Shown: positions 20,401-29,630 of the stretch, one piece after another
Layout of the letters: the number at the start of each line of letters is the position of its first letter
How positions within the stretch are numbered: the stretch's first letter is position 1
NCBI GenBank assembly: GCA_947455605.1
Contig: CANGOX010000004.1
Span: 1-64,000 of the forward strand
Reading direction: 5' to 3'
From: Chitinophagaceae bacterium
GTDB taxonomy: Bacteria; Bacteroidota; Bacteroidia; Chitinophagales; Chitinophagaceae
Length of the DNA stretch: 64,000 nucleotides
Position numbers and translations under genes: made by a program
The notes under the pieces: generated by a model
The model's database searches: none
What the model was told of the DNA's origin: nothing
Seen by the model: the letters and a program-made list of their open reading frames with translations, nothing else

Positions 20401-23400
20401 GCAACAGATGCTGCGGGATTAACTGCGAGCTGTTCGTTCAATGTAACGGTATCGGGTTTAAAACCGGTAATTGTTGCGCCTCAGAATATTTCTGTTAGCA
20501 ATGATGCGGGTAAGTGTGGAGCGATGGTAAGTTATGCAGCTACTGATAACACAGGTATCCCTGCTTCAGTAATTACGTATTCAATACAACCAAACAGTTT
20601 CTTCCCGATTGGTTCAACTGATGTTGTAGCAACGGCTACAAATGCAGTGGGTACTTCAGTAGCAACATTCACAGTAACTGTTACAGACGATGAATTACCA
20701 ATTGTTATTACGAAGCCAATAACGATTCAGTTAAATGCTACGGGTAAGGCAAGTATCACTGTGGCAGACGTTGACAATGGTTCAAAAGATAATTGTGGTA
20801 TTACATCCTACAGTCTGGATAAAACAACATTTGATTGCAGCAATGTAGGACCCAATACCGTCACCTTAACGGTCACAGACATTCATAATAATGTGTCAAC
20901 CGGAACAGCGATAGTAACAGTAGAAGATAAGATAGCCCCAATAGTGATCACTAAGAATATCACTATTCAGTTGGATGCCAATGGTAATGCAAGCATCACA
21001 CCGGCTATGGTTGATGGAGGCTCTTCAGACAATTGTGGTATAGCTACAATGAGTATTTCACAAAGCAGCTTTACCTGTGCAGATATAACAGGGGCTGTTT
21101 CAACCAATACACAAACCATTGTTTCAGATGATACCTGGGCAGAGAGTAGTACTACTTATTCTACAGGGAATTATTGTCAAACACAGGTTTGGAACGGCGT
21201 TTCTTCACCAATGCCTACTGTTGGTTCTTATAGCATTGCTCCTACTATGTATGCGTATTCCGTAACACCAATTCCGGGTACAATGGGAATGTATGGACTG
21301 AATGGCGTAAGGTTCTTTAGAAAAACTTTTAACCTGAGTTCGGTGTCAGGAATAAAGGCAACTTTATTGGCTGCGATGGATAATGGGGTTCAGATCTTTA
21401 TAAATGGGGTGGCTGTTGCATATCAAGGCGATATGGCTAATTCTAATTTCAATGGCTTAGTTCCGGACAGGGTTGTTTTAAATTCAACTGGTGCCAATGT
21501 TAATGGCGGAGTAGGGTATCACTCCTATGATAATATAACCAATACCAATGCATCAAGTTTGTTCGTGGTTGGTACCAATGAAATCGTACTTGCTCTTGCA
21601 AATTGTGATGGTGGTGATAGGGGAGCAATAACCTTTAAGGCCATCATTGAAACAAATTCAGGAGGGGCAGGTTCGGTTGTATTAACAGTTACAGATGTAA
21701 ATGGTAATACAGCATCGGCAAATGCACAGGTAACGGTTGTGGATAATATTAAACCGGTTATCACCAGCAATGGAGATCAATCCGTAAACAATGATTTGGG
21801 TAAATGTGGTGCTCAGGTAAGTGTTAGTGCAAGTGCCACAGATAATTGTGGAGTAGGCGTACCAACAGGTGTAAGAAGTGATAATAAAGCCCTGACTGCC
21901 GAGTATCCTGTAGGCACAACTACTATTACATGGACAGTAACGGATAATAATGGTAATGCAGCCTTACCGGTTACCCAAACGATCATTGTAACGGATAATA
22001 CGATCCCTGTGATCACAACCAATGGAGATAAGTCGGTAAGCAACGATGCAGGTAAATGCGGAGCAGCCGTAGTGGTAAGTGCGAGTGCAGCTGATAATTG
22101 CGGAGTAGGCGCACCGTCAGGAGTGAGAAGCGATAACAAACCATTAAGCGATCCTTACCCGGTAGGTACCACAACGATCACCTGGACTGTAACAGATGTG
22201 CATGGTAACAATGCAGTACCGGTTACCCAGACCATCGAGGTAACAGACAATGAAAAACCAGTTATCACCAGCAATGGTAATAAGTCGGTAAACAATGACC
22301 CAGGTAAATGCGGAGCCACATTAGTGGTAAGCGCAACTGCTGCAGATAATTGTAGTGTAGGTGCACCGTCAGGTTTGAGAAGCGATGCTTTGGCATTGAC
22401 AGATCTTTATCCTGTAGGAACCACAACGATCAGCTGGACAGTAACGGATATCCATGGTAACATAGGTGTACCTGTAACCCAGACCATCGTGGTAACAGAT
22501 AATGAAAAACCAGTGATCGCCTGTGCACCGGATGTAGTGTTCTGTGCCAATTATGGCGGAGTAACCACTTATACGATCAACGCGCTTACGGCCGGTGATA
22601 ACTGCGGTATCCTCAGCACCACATACGCTGTAACCGGAGCCACTACAAGAAGTGGATCAGGCAATAATGCCAGCGGAGTATTTGCGGTAGGTGTATCTAC
22701 GATCACCTGGACAGTAACCGATACCCACGGCAACGTGAGTGTATGCAGCACAAAGGTTACGATCAACCCATTACCGGTAGCAAGCTTTGTAAGCAGCAAT
22801 GCAGATGCGTTCTGTAATAAAACAACCTTAACCGCTTCGTCAAACATCAACCCGGCAACGTACAGTTGGACTTCAGGTTCAACGCCTGGCAGCTTTATCG
22901 CCAATGCGGATCTGGTGTTGGGACTGACCAATGCAGATGGTATCTACAAAGTGTTTGTTAAAGCAACAAACACCGGTTGTATCAGTGAGTTTGCAGCATC
23001 GTACAACTACCAGAAACAAAATCTGGCAGGCAACTATACGATCCTTGCATACAAAGAAGTGGAACTGGGCAAATACAACAAGGTACAGACCGGAAGCGTA
23101 GGTGTGATGACGGCGAAAGGAGAAGCTGAGTTCAATGCCTATACATCGGTTAACGGACCTGGCGCTTTTGTGAAATCACCTAAGATCGATAAAGATGGTT
23201 CAGGTATCGTGATCCCAACCCAGATCATCGGATTGGCAAACGTAACCCTGCCAACGATGCAGTACAATACAGCCACCACGAATAACTTACCTAGTTATAC
23301 GGCTTCTGTAAACAATGCAACCTTAACCGGTAGCTACAAGAACCTTACAGTTAAGAAGGGCGTGAGTGTAACAGTAACAGCCAGTACGTTTGGCAGCATC

Positions 23401-24255
23401 CGTCTGGAAGAGGGAGCGAGCATCCGGTTTACTTCATCGGTACTGAATATCGACAACCTGTCGGCCGACAGAGGTGCTAAGAACAACGACTATAGCTATA
23501 TCCGATTTGCACCGAACACCAGTGTGCGGATGAGTGGATATGTAAGCTTCGGCAGTCAGGTATTGGTAAACCCAGAGGCGAACAAGGTAACGTTCTACAT
23601 GGGCGACCTTAGAAATGATGAGGAGAAGTTCACGGTAAAAGGTGGAGACACCAAAGTGATCGCCAATATCATTATGCCTGATGGTAAACTAAGGGTAACA
23701 GCAACTGACTGTGATGATGATAACCACGACAGCTGCGACCATAAAGCGCATGATGCGAGGAACTGTAAACACAGAGGCCATGACCACAATGATTGCGACC
23801 ACAGAGCCCATACAGCGGCCAGTTGTAATGATGATGTGTATATGACCGGACTGTTCATTGCAGAAGAAGTAGAGAGCAAGGGTAATACGGTTATCTGGAA
23901 CAGCTATGATTGCAGTTCACCTGTACCGAGCTATAGTGTAAACGCAGCGGCTACGGCTACCAATGCAACGGTAGAGAGCAAAGAAGCGGGCGTTACCACA
24001 GAAGAGGAACTGAAGATCACGGTGATGCCAAATCCAAGTACTACATACTTCACATTGAAACTGGAGAGCAAATATGCTACACCGGTAAATATGAGAGTAA
24101 TGGACGGAAGAGGCAGAGTGATCGATGCGAAATCACAGATCGGATCCAACAGCACGATCCAGATAGGTCATAATTACAGCAGCGGTACTTACTACGCTGA
24201 ACTGATACAGGGTACTCAACGTAAAGTGGTACAGTTGATCAAAGCAAGAGGGTAG
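14431..24255 (+). CDS. Giant multidomain surface protein (Gly-rich ALK-like domain, LamG-like, Big_2-like, SprB-like and HYR repeats, T9SS type A sorting domain)
   Basis: 3274 aa; signal peptide; Gly-rich 14700-15400; LamG-like segments (FTIEAWVN...WNHVAITL); many HYR modules (FPIGTTxVTYTVTDxxGxxxxCSFxVTV); C-terminus MPNPSTTYFTLKLESK...SSGTYYAELIQGTQRKVVQLIKARG. Confidence 0.9.
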   Translation: MIKHNPFRHLYSMLCIMLLTFPVLGVIGQTYSFTNAGASGISGPSQTQVNSAYTSTTLAGKVTITGSGIQQWVVPANGTYSITAAGAQGGSTPSATGGRGRIIVTQLNLTAGTVLNILVGQRGGYAEFAAPGYVGGGGGGSFVINQTTNTPILISGGGGGAAQGNASWGSPVLNGIDAPEYNITSGANGIGYAQSWSQAGLGGVNGGGGTRPGSGGAGGGGYTGNGAGGGSYAGDPGISYLNGGLGGVNRDYFGGETVNTPGGFGGGGGAATHSNYEANAGGGGGYSGGGGGNTRVGAGGGGGNLYTGTFVSSSLNTGNGFVTITNLLTPAGALNFVKSTPLSGNYISVPHSSSLNLGSDFTIEAWVNYTGTDNTIIDKGDYDYLLQINCSNPGFAPNKIDFYNRNTGAWVHSTGTLSPGVWNHVAITLTGGVMTFYINGVASGTANVTYTQDNGPVNIGRQNPINCLCNTFNGSMDELRIWNRALPACEIASTKDCELSAAGATGIAAYYKFNQGNVGSDNTSITTLTDASANNNTGTLVGFTKTGNTSNFVAGQIGGTCSVFTTPAISAGSNSPVNAGGSINLTASGTNVTTYSWAGPNSFTSSTQNPTISTASAANAGTYTVTGTNGISSCTVTATTSVSINAPATALNFDGANDFINVPANAAFNTVNYTAECWINPKSVGINFQHILGKRTSTTGWNIFLTGANIVLWNGYGQVITGPTVPVNTWTHIAVTGDASGQKLYINGLPVGSTNAVVNPATLQNFRVGLTSDDNSWPFGGSIDEVRFWNRALCQSEIQNNMNCNLAAAGQTGLVALYHLDNGFVNGTNTGIANITVASDASGNGFNGTLTNFGLTGASSNYVAGNTSGTCSVFTTTNFPVTGSTTICVSATTQLANANSGTWSSSNTAIATINASGLVTGISAGTVTITFTSTCGSVSTASVTVNALPNAGIIKTDVSCAGNNDGSITVTATGGSLPYQYSSNGGATYQSANIFSGLAPGTYSIVVKAASGCATTAQSITIINTPDVTLPVVSTQPVTVSLDANGAATITEAQVDNGSSDNCGIASIVVSKTNFSCADFGPNTVTLTVTDKSGNVSTGTAVVTVIDNILPSITAPANVTAVANSSCVAPNVTLGTPVTSDNCGILSVTNDAPAQFPVGTTTVTWTVTDTYNNINTATQTVTVSYQPNTVSFNTLLSDTDIKNEGALVSANNLGANAAPVQINGVCFSNSPANLTNFANGGGAFCADCVPGSLLQQLLNALVFQPNGNLSTLTIGGLTPCHRYRLQLLYSNDVNSTGNNINITVNGQTYHFANWIPAAKNLIVEFTATSTSTVVSFLANDGAEPNRAVLNAYAVHDLDLPNSAPCNSAPVANAGSDISVNAGSNCSGTVTLDGSATTDADGLNTLSYTWKEGSTILGTGVTLSKSFSLGTHTVSLTVKDNWGILSTDIVVITVSDVTPPSIVCPGDMSVIASSAAGAVVTYATPVGTDNCSGVTTVLTSGLASGATFPIGTTHVTYTVTDGAGLTASCSFAVTVSGLAPVIVSPGNITVNNDPGQCSAVVTYEATESTGVPASTISYSIPSGGTFALGTTTVTAIASNAVGSSTCSFTVTVKDVTPPTIVCAANITVNANANNCNANVVVPKPTVSDNCGGSYPAAPFASNNSNLMLWMDATRYNVANGANMNGILSDISGYNRSLTTNATFETSSINGRPAVRYNNNRTIVNAPFSTNGNSFIYLAVQVVAAGTQWASILDHHSRDMGLALEQSGFKSSNVYHFQTGNDNANVEQSLTFGTNYIMACSIIGGNLRSFTLYKDNNGVLQNLGTSTNNTFNVQIGNNHLYIGKSDANEYANMKLGEFIYFQNSLPVSESNVVNYLYNKWFGNQISVTNSFNGTSDASGIYPVGNTNVIWTAIDAAGNSSTCAQKVTVIDATPPSIVCPGDMSVFASSAAGAVVTYATPVGTDNCSGVTTELTEGLASGSTFGIGTTKVTYTATDAAGLTASCSFNVTVSGLKPVIVAPQNISVSNDAGKCGAMVSYAATDNTGIPASVITYSIQPNSFFPIGSTDVVATATNAVGTSVATFTVTVTDDELPIVITKPITIQLNATGKASITVADVDNGSKDNCGITSYSLDKTTFDCSNVGPNTVTLTVTDIHNNVSTGTAIVTVEDKIAPIVITKNITIQLDANGNASITPAMVDGGSSDNCGIATMSISQSSFTCADITGAVSTNTQTIVSDDTWAESSTTYSTGNYCQTQVWNGVSSPMPTVGSYSIAPTMYAYSVTPIPGTMGMYGLNGVRFFRKTFNLSSVSGIKATLLAAMDNGVQIFINGVAVAYQGDMANSNFNGLVPDRVVLNSTGANVNGGVGYHSYDNITNTNASSLFVVGTNEIVLALANCDGGDRGAITFKAIIETNSGGAGSVVLTVTDVNGNTASANAQVTVVDNIKPVITSNGDQSVNNDLGKCGAQVSVSASATDNCGVGVPTGVRSDNKALTAEYPVGTTTITWTVTDNNGNAALPVTQTIIVTDNTIPVITTNGDKSVSNDAGKCGAAVVVSASAADNCGVGAPSGVRSDNKPLSDPYPVGTTTITWTVTDVHGNNAVPVTQTIEVTDNEKPVITSNGNKSVNNDPGKCGATLVVSATAADNCSVGAPSGLRSDALALTDLYPVGTTTISWTVTDIHGNIGVPVTQTIVVTDNEKPVIACAPDVVFCANYGGVTTYTINALTAGDNCGILSTTYAVTGATTRSGSGNNASGVFAVGVSTITWTVTDTHGNVSVCSTKVTINPLPVASFVSSNADAFCNKTTLTASSNINPATYSWTSGSTPGSFIANADLVLGLTNADGIYKVFVKATNTGCISEFAASYNYQKQNLAGNYTILAYKEVELGKYNKVQTGSVGVMTAKGEAEFNAYTSVNGPGAFVKSPKIDKDGSGIVIPTQIIGLANVTLPTMQYNTATTNNLPSYTASVNNATLTGSYKNLTVKKGVSVTVTASTFGSIRLEEGASIRFTSSVLNIDNLSADRGAKNNDYSYIRFAPNTSVRMSGYVSFGSQVLVNPEANKVTFYMGDLRNDEEKFTVKGGDTKVIANIIMPDGKLRVTATDCDDDNHDSCDHKAHDARNCKHRGHDHNDCDHRAHTAASCNDDVYMTGLFIAEEVESKGNTVIWNSYDCSSPVPSYSVNAAATATNATVESKEAGVTTEEELKITVMPNPSTTYFTLKLESKYATPVNMRVMDGRGRVIDAKSQIGSNSTIQIGHNYSSGTYYAELIQGTQRKVVQLIKARG

Positions 24256-24291
24256 TATTGGCGTAATATTCTTAAGCTCAACTGTAACACT

Positions 24292-24325
24292 AAGGGCCGC
24301 TCACATCGAGCGGCCCTTTTTATTT
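24292..24325. terminator. Hairpin terminator after adhesin gene
   Basis: AAGGGCCGCTC (24292-24302) acatc GAGCGGCCCTT (24308-24318) plus T-rich tail. Confidence 0.85.
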
Positions 24326-24375
24326 AATATTTTCAACACAATTATAGGAGAGACCCGCCTGTTTAAGTGGGGTAG

Positions 24376-25473
24376 TTAAAACCAACCTCTTTTGCGGAAT
24401 GCAAAGATCATCCAGATAGGAACGATCACCATCAAACCCACAGCAATAAAGAAACCGTATGGGTGATGTATGTAGGGGAGTTTATCAAAGTTCATTCCGA
24501 ATATGCCTCCAATAACGGTAGCAGGTGCTAATAAACAGGTTACCACGGCCATCACTTTCATTACCTCATTCATTTTCAGGTTTACATTACTAAGGTAGAG
24601 ATCCTGTAAGTTCATCATCATATCCCGATAGTTCTCTGCCAACTCATTCGCCTGTATGATATGGTCATAGATGTCTTTAAAATACTTCATCGTCCTGTCC
24701 TGCAGCAATTCACTATCGCTACGGATAAAACCATTCACCAGATCACGTACAGGACTTACATTTCTTTTTAGCACTATCAGCTCCTTACGTAAACTGTTGA
24801 TCTCGGCTAATGAACGGGTATTACTGCTGCGGATGATCTTTTCTTCCAGCATTTCAATACGCTCTCCAAGTTTTTCCATTACCACATAATAATGATCAAC
24901 GATCATATCCAGCAATGCATAACATAAATAGTCGGGGCCGCTTTGTCTCAGTTTGCTGATATTATTCCGCAGTTTTTCCCTGATCGAATCAAATACATCT
25001 CTGGTGCCGTCTTCCTGAAATGAGATCACAAATCCTTTACCGAGTACAATACCGATCTGCTCAGTTTCCACAGCACCGGTTCTTTCGTTGAAATAAAGCA
25101 TGTTCAACAAACAGAAAAGAACCGGATCCATTTCGTCCATTTTAGGCCGCTGGCCTACACTCAATATATCTTCTATGATCAGTGGATGGATGTTAAAATG
25201 CAGACAGATCGCTTCAATATCTTTTTTTCGGATCCCATCTACATTGATCCAGGTGGTACTATTGCTGTCCTTATACGGATAAGCATCAGCAATACTCTCC
25301 AAAGGTTTCTCATCTACATAATCAGCCGCATAATCAAAAACCGTGAGTTTGGTTGCTATGGCTTCTTCCCTTTTGGGTAAAACGGTTGGGTTTACCTGAA
25401 AAATATCCCGGGTACGTTTGGTATTAAACAGCGAGAAAACCTTTAAATATCTGAGGTATTTGCTTTGCGGCAT
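24376..25473 (-). CDS. corA: CorA-family magnesium/cobalt transporter
   Basis: C-terminal TM region with signature GMNFDKLP; VNLKMNEVMKVMAVVTCLLAPATVIGGIFGMNF. Confidence 0.92.
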   Translation of the reverse strand: MPQSKYLRYLKVFSLFNTKRTRDIFQVNPTVLPKREEAIATKLTVFDYAADYVDEKPLESIADAYPYKDSNSTTWINVDGIRKKDIEAICLHFNIHPLIIEDILSVGQRPKMDEMDPVLFCLLNMLYFNERTGAVETEQIGIVLGKGFVISFQEDGTRDVFDSIREKLRNNISKLRQSGPDYLCYALLDMIVDHYYVVMEKLGERIEMLEEKIIRSSNTRSLAEINSLRKELIVLKRNVSPVRDLVNGFIRSDSELLQDRTMKYFKDIYDHIIQANELAENYRDMMMNLQDLYLSNVNLKMNEVMKVMAVVTCLLAPATVIGGIFGMNFDKLPYIHHPYGFFIAVGLMVIVPIWMIFAFRKRGWF

Positions 25474-25553
25474 AGAATGAAGTTAAAACAAGTTTTCAAT
25501 CCCGTAAACATTTGAAATGGGATTCGTTTTACATTTGCAGCCAACCGCCTCAC

Positions 25554-26546
25554 ATGCCCATACTTTCTACACCAGATTATAAAACATCTCCCTGGCAGTT
25601 CAATGGTCATATACAAACCATTTATCCAAGCCTGTTCAGGAAAATTAAATTTGATTATAATCAGAGAGAAAGACTTGAGCTGCCGGATGGTGATTTTGTA
25701 GATCTGGACTGGTCTTTTGCAACACATAAAAAAAAGAAACTGATCATTATTACCCATGGCCTGGAAGGAGATTCGCACAGGCATTATGTATTGGGAATGG
25801 CAAAACTGTTTACAGAGAACGGATATGATGCATTGGGCTGGAATTGCAGAAGCTGCAGTGGCGAGATGAACCGGCTGGCCCGTTTCTATCACCATGGCGA
25901 TGCCAACGACCTGCGATTTGTGATTGACTATGCGATCAAAAACTTCGGATACGATGAGATCGTGCTTACAGGATTCAGTATGGGGGGCAGTTTAAGTTTG
26001 CGCGCAGTGGCTGAATTTCCTGACCAGGTGCCTGCAGCAATAAAAAAAGTGATCGCCTTTTCTGTTCCCTGCGATCTGCTTAGCAGTGTAAAGATCTTAT
26101 CTCAATCCACCAATAAGATCTACAGCAGCCGGTTCCTGAAAAAACTGGGAGAAAAGATCAAACAGAAAGAAAAGATCTTTCCGGATCAGCTTAGTTATGA
26201 AGGATATGAAAAGATCAAACACTTTGTTGACTTTGATAACCGCTACACCGCACCGCTGCATGGATTTGCTGATGCCTATGATTTTTATACAAAAGCCAGC
26301 GTAAAGCCATTATTGCCAAATATTAAAGTGCCCTCCTTAATCGTTCAGGCAAAGAATGATACGTTTTTATCACCTGAATGTTTTGTGTATGAAGAAGCTT
26401 CACAAAATGAAAACCTGTTTCTGCAGGTAACCAACTATGGTGGTCATTGTGGTTTTATGCTGCCGGGTTCTGAGTTTTCCTGGGCGGAGTTGAGGGCACT
26501 TACTTTTGCCAGCGGTCGGGGTGCTCAAAGCGACCTGAACGCTTAG
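25554..26546 (+). CDS. Alpha/beta hydrolase, YheT-like
   Basis: [52 protein letters not shown] nucleophile elbow; His in GGHCGFM. Confidence 0.88.
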   Translation: MPILSTPDYKTSPWQFNGHIQTIYPSLFRKIKFDYNQRERLELPDGDFVDLDWSFATHKKKKLIIITHGLEGDSHRHYVLGMAKLFTENGYDALGWNCRSCSGEMNRLARFYHHGDANDLRFVIDYAIKNFGYDEIVLTGFSMGGSLSLRAVAEFPDQVPAAIKKVIAFSVPCDLLSSVKILSQSTNKIYSSRFLKKLGEKIKQKEKIFPDQLSYEGYEKIKHFVDFDNRYTAPLHGFADAYDFYTKASVKPLLPNIKVPSLIVQAKNDTFLSPECFVYEEASQNENLFLQVTNYGGHCGFMLPGSEFSWAELRALTFASGRGAQSDLNA

Positions 26547-28702
26547 CGACCGCTGTACGCCGCCATCATCCTGATCTCCCCATAACTGATCTCTTCGGGT
26601 AAATTATCTTTTAATTGCTTTAGACTTAACCTTCCGTACTTCGTAATCGCAGCAGCAATCAACTCCTGTTTGTCTTCCGGAACAAATTCATGAATATCCA
26701 ATTCGCCGGTAGTGATATAATAACTGAGATGGGTTTCAATAGTGGTAACCGCCAGCTGTCGCTGTTCTGCAATATCTGAAATACTGTTTCCTGCCCGGTA
26801 CATTTCATAACTGGCACGCTTGGTATCAGAAGATCTTTCTTTGGGTACACCTGTACGCCTTAATTTCTTTGGATGCTTTAATTCTATCTGTGTGCTGAGT
26901 TGGTGCTCAAGACAATACTCCTGTATCAGTTCCAGAAATGGCCTTCCGTATTTTTCTATTTTAAACGCACCAAAACCGGAGATCTTCGGAAGGTCATCGT
27001 GCGATAAGGGTAGATAAGTAGCCAGATCCAATAAAGTACTGTCGCTGAAGATCAGGTAAGCCGGCACATTCTCTTCATGGGCAATGCGGTTACGCAGTTT
27101 TTTAAGTTCTTCAAATAAGGGTTTCTGATAATCGTGCTGCTGATAGATCACCGGCTCTTTGGCAATCGTAACCTGTACGGGTGCAGAGAGATATACTTTC
27201 TCTCCCTTGAATAATACATCCTTACTTTTCTCTGTTAAGTGCAAAACAGGATACTGGCCATCGCTGGGTTTGAGGTATCCATAATGGATCAGCTCTTTGG
27301 TGTAATGCATCCACTCTTCCTTAGCCTTGTCTTTGCCGATACCATACACAGATAAACTTTTATGTTCCTCCCTGATCTTTTCACTGTTGCTGCCCCGTAA
27401 AACATCTACCACATAACCTGCACCAAAACTTTGTTTGATCCGATATACTGCACTCAGTATTTTTTGCGCAATAATCGTACTGTCCTGTAATTCGGGCTTG
27501 GTTAAACAGGTATCACAATTGCCACAGTAATCAGGCGCGGTTTCACCAAAATAATTGAGCAGGTATTTTCTGCGGCAGTTCTTGGTTTCGCAGAGCTGTA
27601 CCATCTGGTCTAGCTTCTTCAATAATATTTTTGTCTGCTCAGGATTGCCTTCTACCTGTGCAAATCCTTTCAGTTTCATTACATCACCAGCTCCAAAAAA
27701 TAAAATAGCTTCACTAGGTAATCCATCACGCCCCGCCCTTCCGGTTTCCTGGTAATAGCCTTCAATATTTTTTGGAAGATCGGCATGCACTACAAAACGC
27801 ACATTACTTTTATTGATCCCCATCCCAAAAGCTATGGTGGCCACCATGATCTTGATATCATCTTTCAGAAACAGATCCTGTCTTTCGTCGCGGGTATTTT
27901 TTTCTAATCCTGCATGATAGGCAGCAGCACTAAATCCTTCTTCCCTCAGATCTTCTGCCAGCTTTTCTGTAGCGTTACGACTTAAACAGTAAATGATACC
28001 ACTGTCATCAAGATGCGCATGCAGGTAATCTATCAGGACATCAAAATATCCTTTTTTGGGTTTGATATAATATGCAATATTGGGCCGGTTAAAACTGTTC
28101 TCAAAAACACGATAGTCTTTGATATGCAGCTGCTGTATGATATCGTTTTTGGTAAGCGAATCGGCTGTAGCTGTTAAAGCAATTACAGGTATGCCTGGAA
28201 ATACTTCTTTTAACTGACTTAGTACACGATACTCCGGTCTGAAATCGTGCCCCCATTGACTGATACAATGCGCTTCATCTATGGCAAATAATGAAAGGGG
28301 AATTTCCTGCAGAAACCGCAGAAAAGGAATTTCGCCACCTACCAATCTTTCCGGTGCTACATATAAAAGTTTCAATTCGTTCCTACGCAGCTGTTGCAGA
28401 ATGGCAGCTTGCTCGCCGCTGCTTTGTGTGCTGTTTAAAAAAGCAGCTTTTACCCCACTCAATACCAAAGCATCCACCTGGTCTTTCATTAAGGCGATCA
28501 ACGGGCTTACCACAATAGTTACCCCGGGTAAACACAATGCAGGAACCTGATAGCAAAGACTTTTGCCGCCACCTGTGGGCATCAGTACTACAGCATCTTT
28601 TCCTTTCAGCAACTGGTCAATGATCTCTTCCTGGTTATGGCGGAACGCGGGATAACCAAAAACAGATTCCAATATTTTATGCGGTGTGGCGATGGTCTTC
28701 AT
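26543..28702 (-). CDS. recQ: ATP-dependent DNA helicase RecQ
   Basis: [48 protein letters not shown], zinc-binding [12 protein letters not shown]...CGNCDTC, HRDC-like C-terminus. Confidence 0.97.
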   Translation of the reverse strand: MKTIATPHKILESVFGYPAFRHNQEEIIDQLLKGKDAVVLMPTGGGKSLCYQVPALCLPGVTIVVSPLIALMKDQVDALVLSGVKAAFLNSTQSSGEQAAILQQLRRNELKLLYVAPERLVGGEIPFLRFLQEIPLSLFAIDEAHCISQWGHDFRPEYRVLSQLKEVFPGIPVIALTATADSLTKNDIIQQLHIKDYRVFENSFNRPNIAYYIKPKKGYFDVLIDYLHAHLDDSGIIYCLSRNATEKLAEDLREEGFSAAAYHAGLEKNTRDERQDLFLKDDIKIMVATIAFGMGINKSNVRFVVHADLPKNIEGYYQETGRAGRDGLPSEAILFFGAGDVMKLKGFAQVEGNPEQTKILLKKLDQMVQLCETKNCRRKYLLNYFGETAPDYCGNCDTCLTKPELQDSTIIAQKILSAVYRIKQSFGAGYVVDVLRGSNSEKIREEHKSLSVYGIGKDKAKEEWMHYTKELIHYGYLKPSDGQYPVLHLTEKSKDVLFKGEKVYLSAPVQVTIAKEPVIYQQHDYQKPLFEELKKLRNRIAHEENVPAYLIFSDSTLLDLATYLPLSHDDLPKISGFGAFKIEKYGRPFLELIQEYCLEHQLSTQIELKHPKKLRRTGVPKERSSDTKRASYEMYRAGNSISDIAEQRQLAVTTIETHLSYYITTGELDIHEFVPEDKQELIAAAITKYGRLSLKQLKDNLPEEISYGEIRMMAAYSGR

Positions 28703-28970
28703 GTAAACAGCCCTGTATTTTAATAACCCTGCAAGATAACGTGGAAAAGCCTCATCAGAGAAAGGGTATTTATACGCAAAAAAAGGGGTGTTTTACCCGG
28801 TAGCCAGATCAAGGGTTTTTACTTTTTTTACAGTGTTGATAGTAACGGCAGAGAGCAAACAAGAACCTTCCAGAAACGGGGGCGGTATCCTATGAAAAAC
28901 CAACCGCTCATACAGGAAGCATGCGTAAACAGCTCCTACAATGTCTCATGGCAAGTTTTAGGGTAAATAA

Positions 28971-28999
28971 AAAGCCGGTGAATTTGTTTCACCGGCTTT
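28971..28999. terminator. Hairpin terminator
   Basis: AAAGCCGGTGAA (28971-28982) / TTCACCGGCTTT (28988-28999), 3' of the minus-strand gene at 29017. Confidence 0.75.
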
Positions 29000-29016
29000 G
29001 CTTTTTCTGAGAAGGT

Positions 29017-29508
29017 CTATTTATTGATCAGGTATTTTCTTTGCAGGGTATATAAAATAACAAACAGTACGTAGATGATCGGTCCGATAATATTGAAACC
29101 CGAAAACAGTGCAGCAGCATTTATAAAGATCAGGGTTGTGATCAATGGAAGCGTTTCACCGATCAGCCACAAATAATACCCTTGTGCTTTCAGCTTGCGC
29201 ATCTGTATGGCACCAACCACACATAGTGTGGTTCCTATCAGGCCCAAGATAAAAACAGGCCATTTATTGGCCGCAAGGAGCTTCAGGTTTTCAAGCGCTT
29301 CGGGTGTCATCATTTTTTTGGCAAAATCCGGCATATCCGGGTTAGCCATGTTCTTTTCCATCTCGGTAACACTCGATTCTGCCTTGAAAAAACTCCAGCA
29401 ACTACCCAGGTATGCAAGCGTAGAGCCGATAAACGTTAATACTGTAAGTGTTTTCAGGCTACCGTATTTTATTTCGGTACTGGTTTCGTTTTCAAATGTG
29501 TCTGACAT
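29017..29508 (-). CDS. Multi-pass membrane protein, hypothetical
   Basis: 163 aa, about four hydrophobic segments. Confidence 0.7.
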   Translation of the reverse strand: MSDTFENETSTEIKYGSLKTLTVLTFIGSTLAYLGSCWSFFKAESSVTEMEKNMANPDMPDFAKKMMTPEALENLKLLAANKWPVFILGLIGTTLCVVGAIQMRKLKAQGYYLWLIGETLPLITTLIFINAAALFSGFNIIGPIIYVLFVILYTLQRKYLINK

Positions 29509-29630
29509 AAGATTGGTTTTGGTTAAAGTTTAGGAATATGAATATAAGAATTCTGTTAGTACTTAAAGAGTCCATTTTATTACAGGGGGAGGTGCGGAAA
29601 CATACAAATTGCCTGATCCTTTGAATCCGT

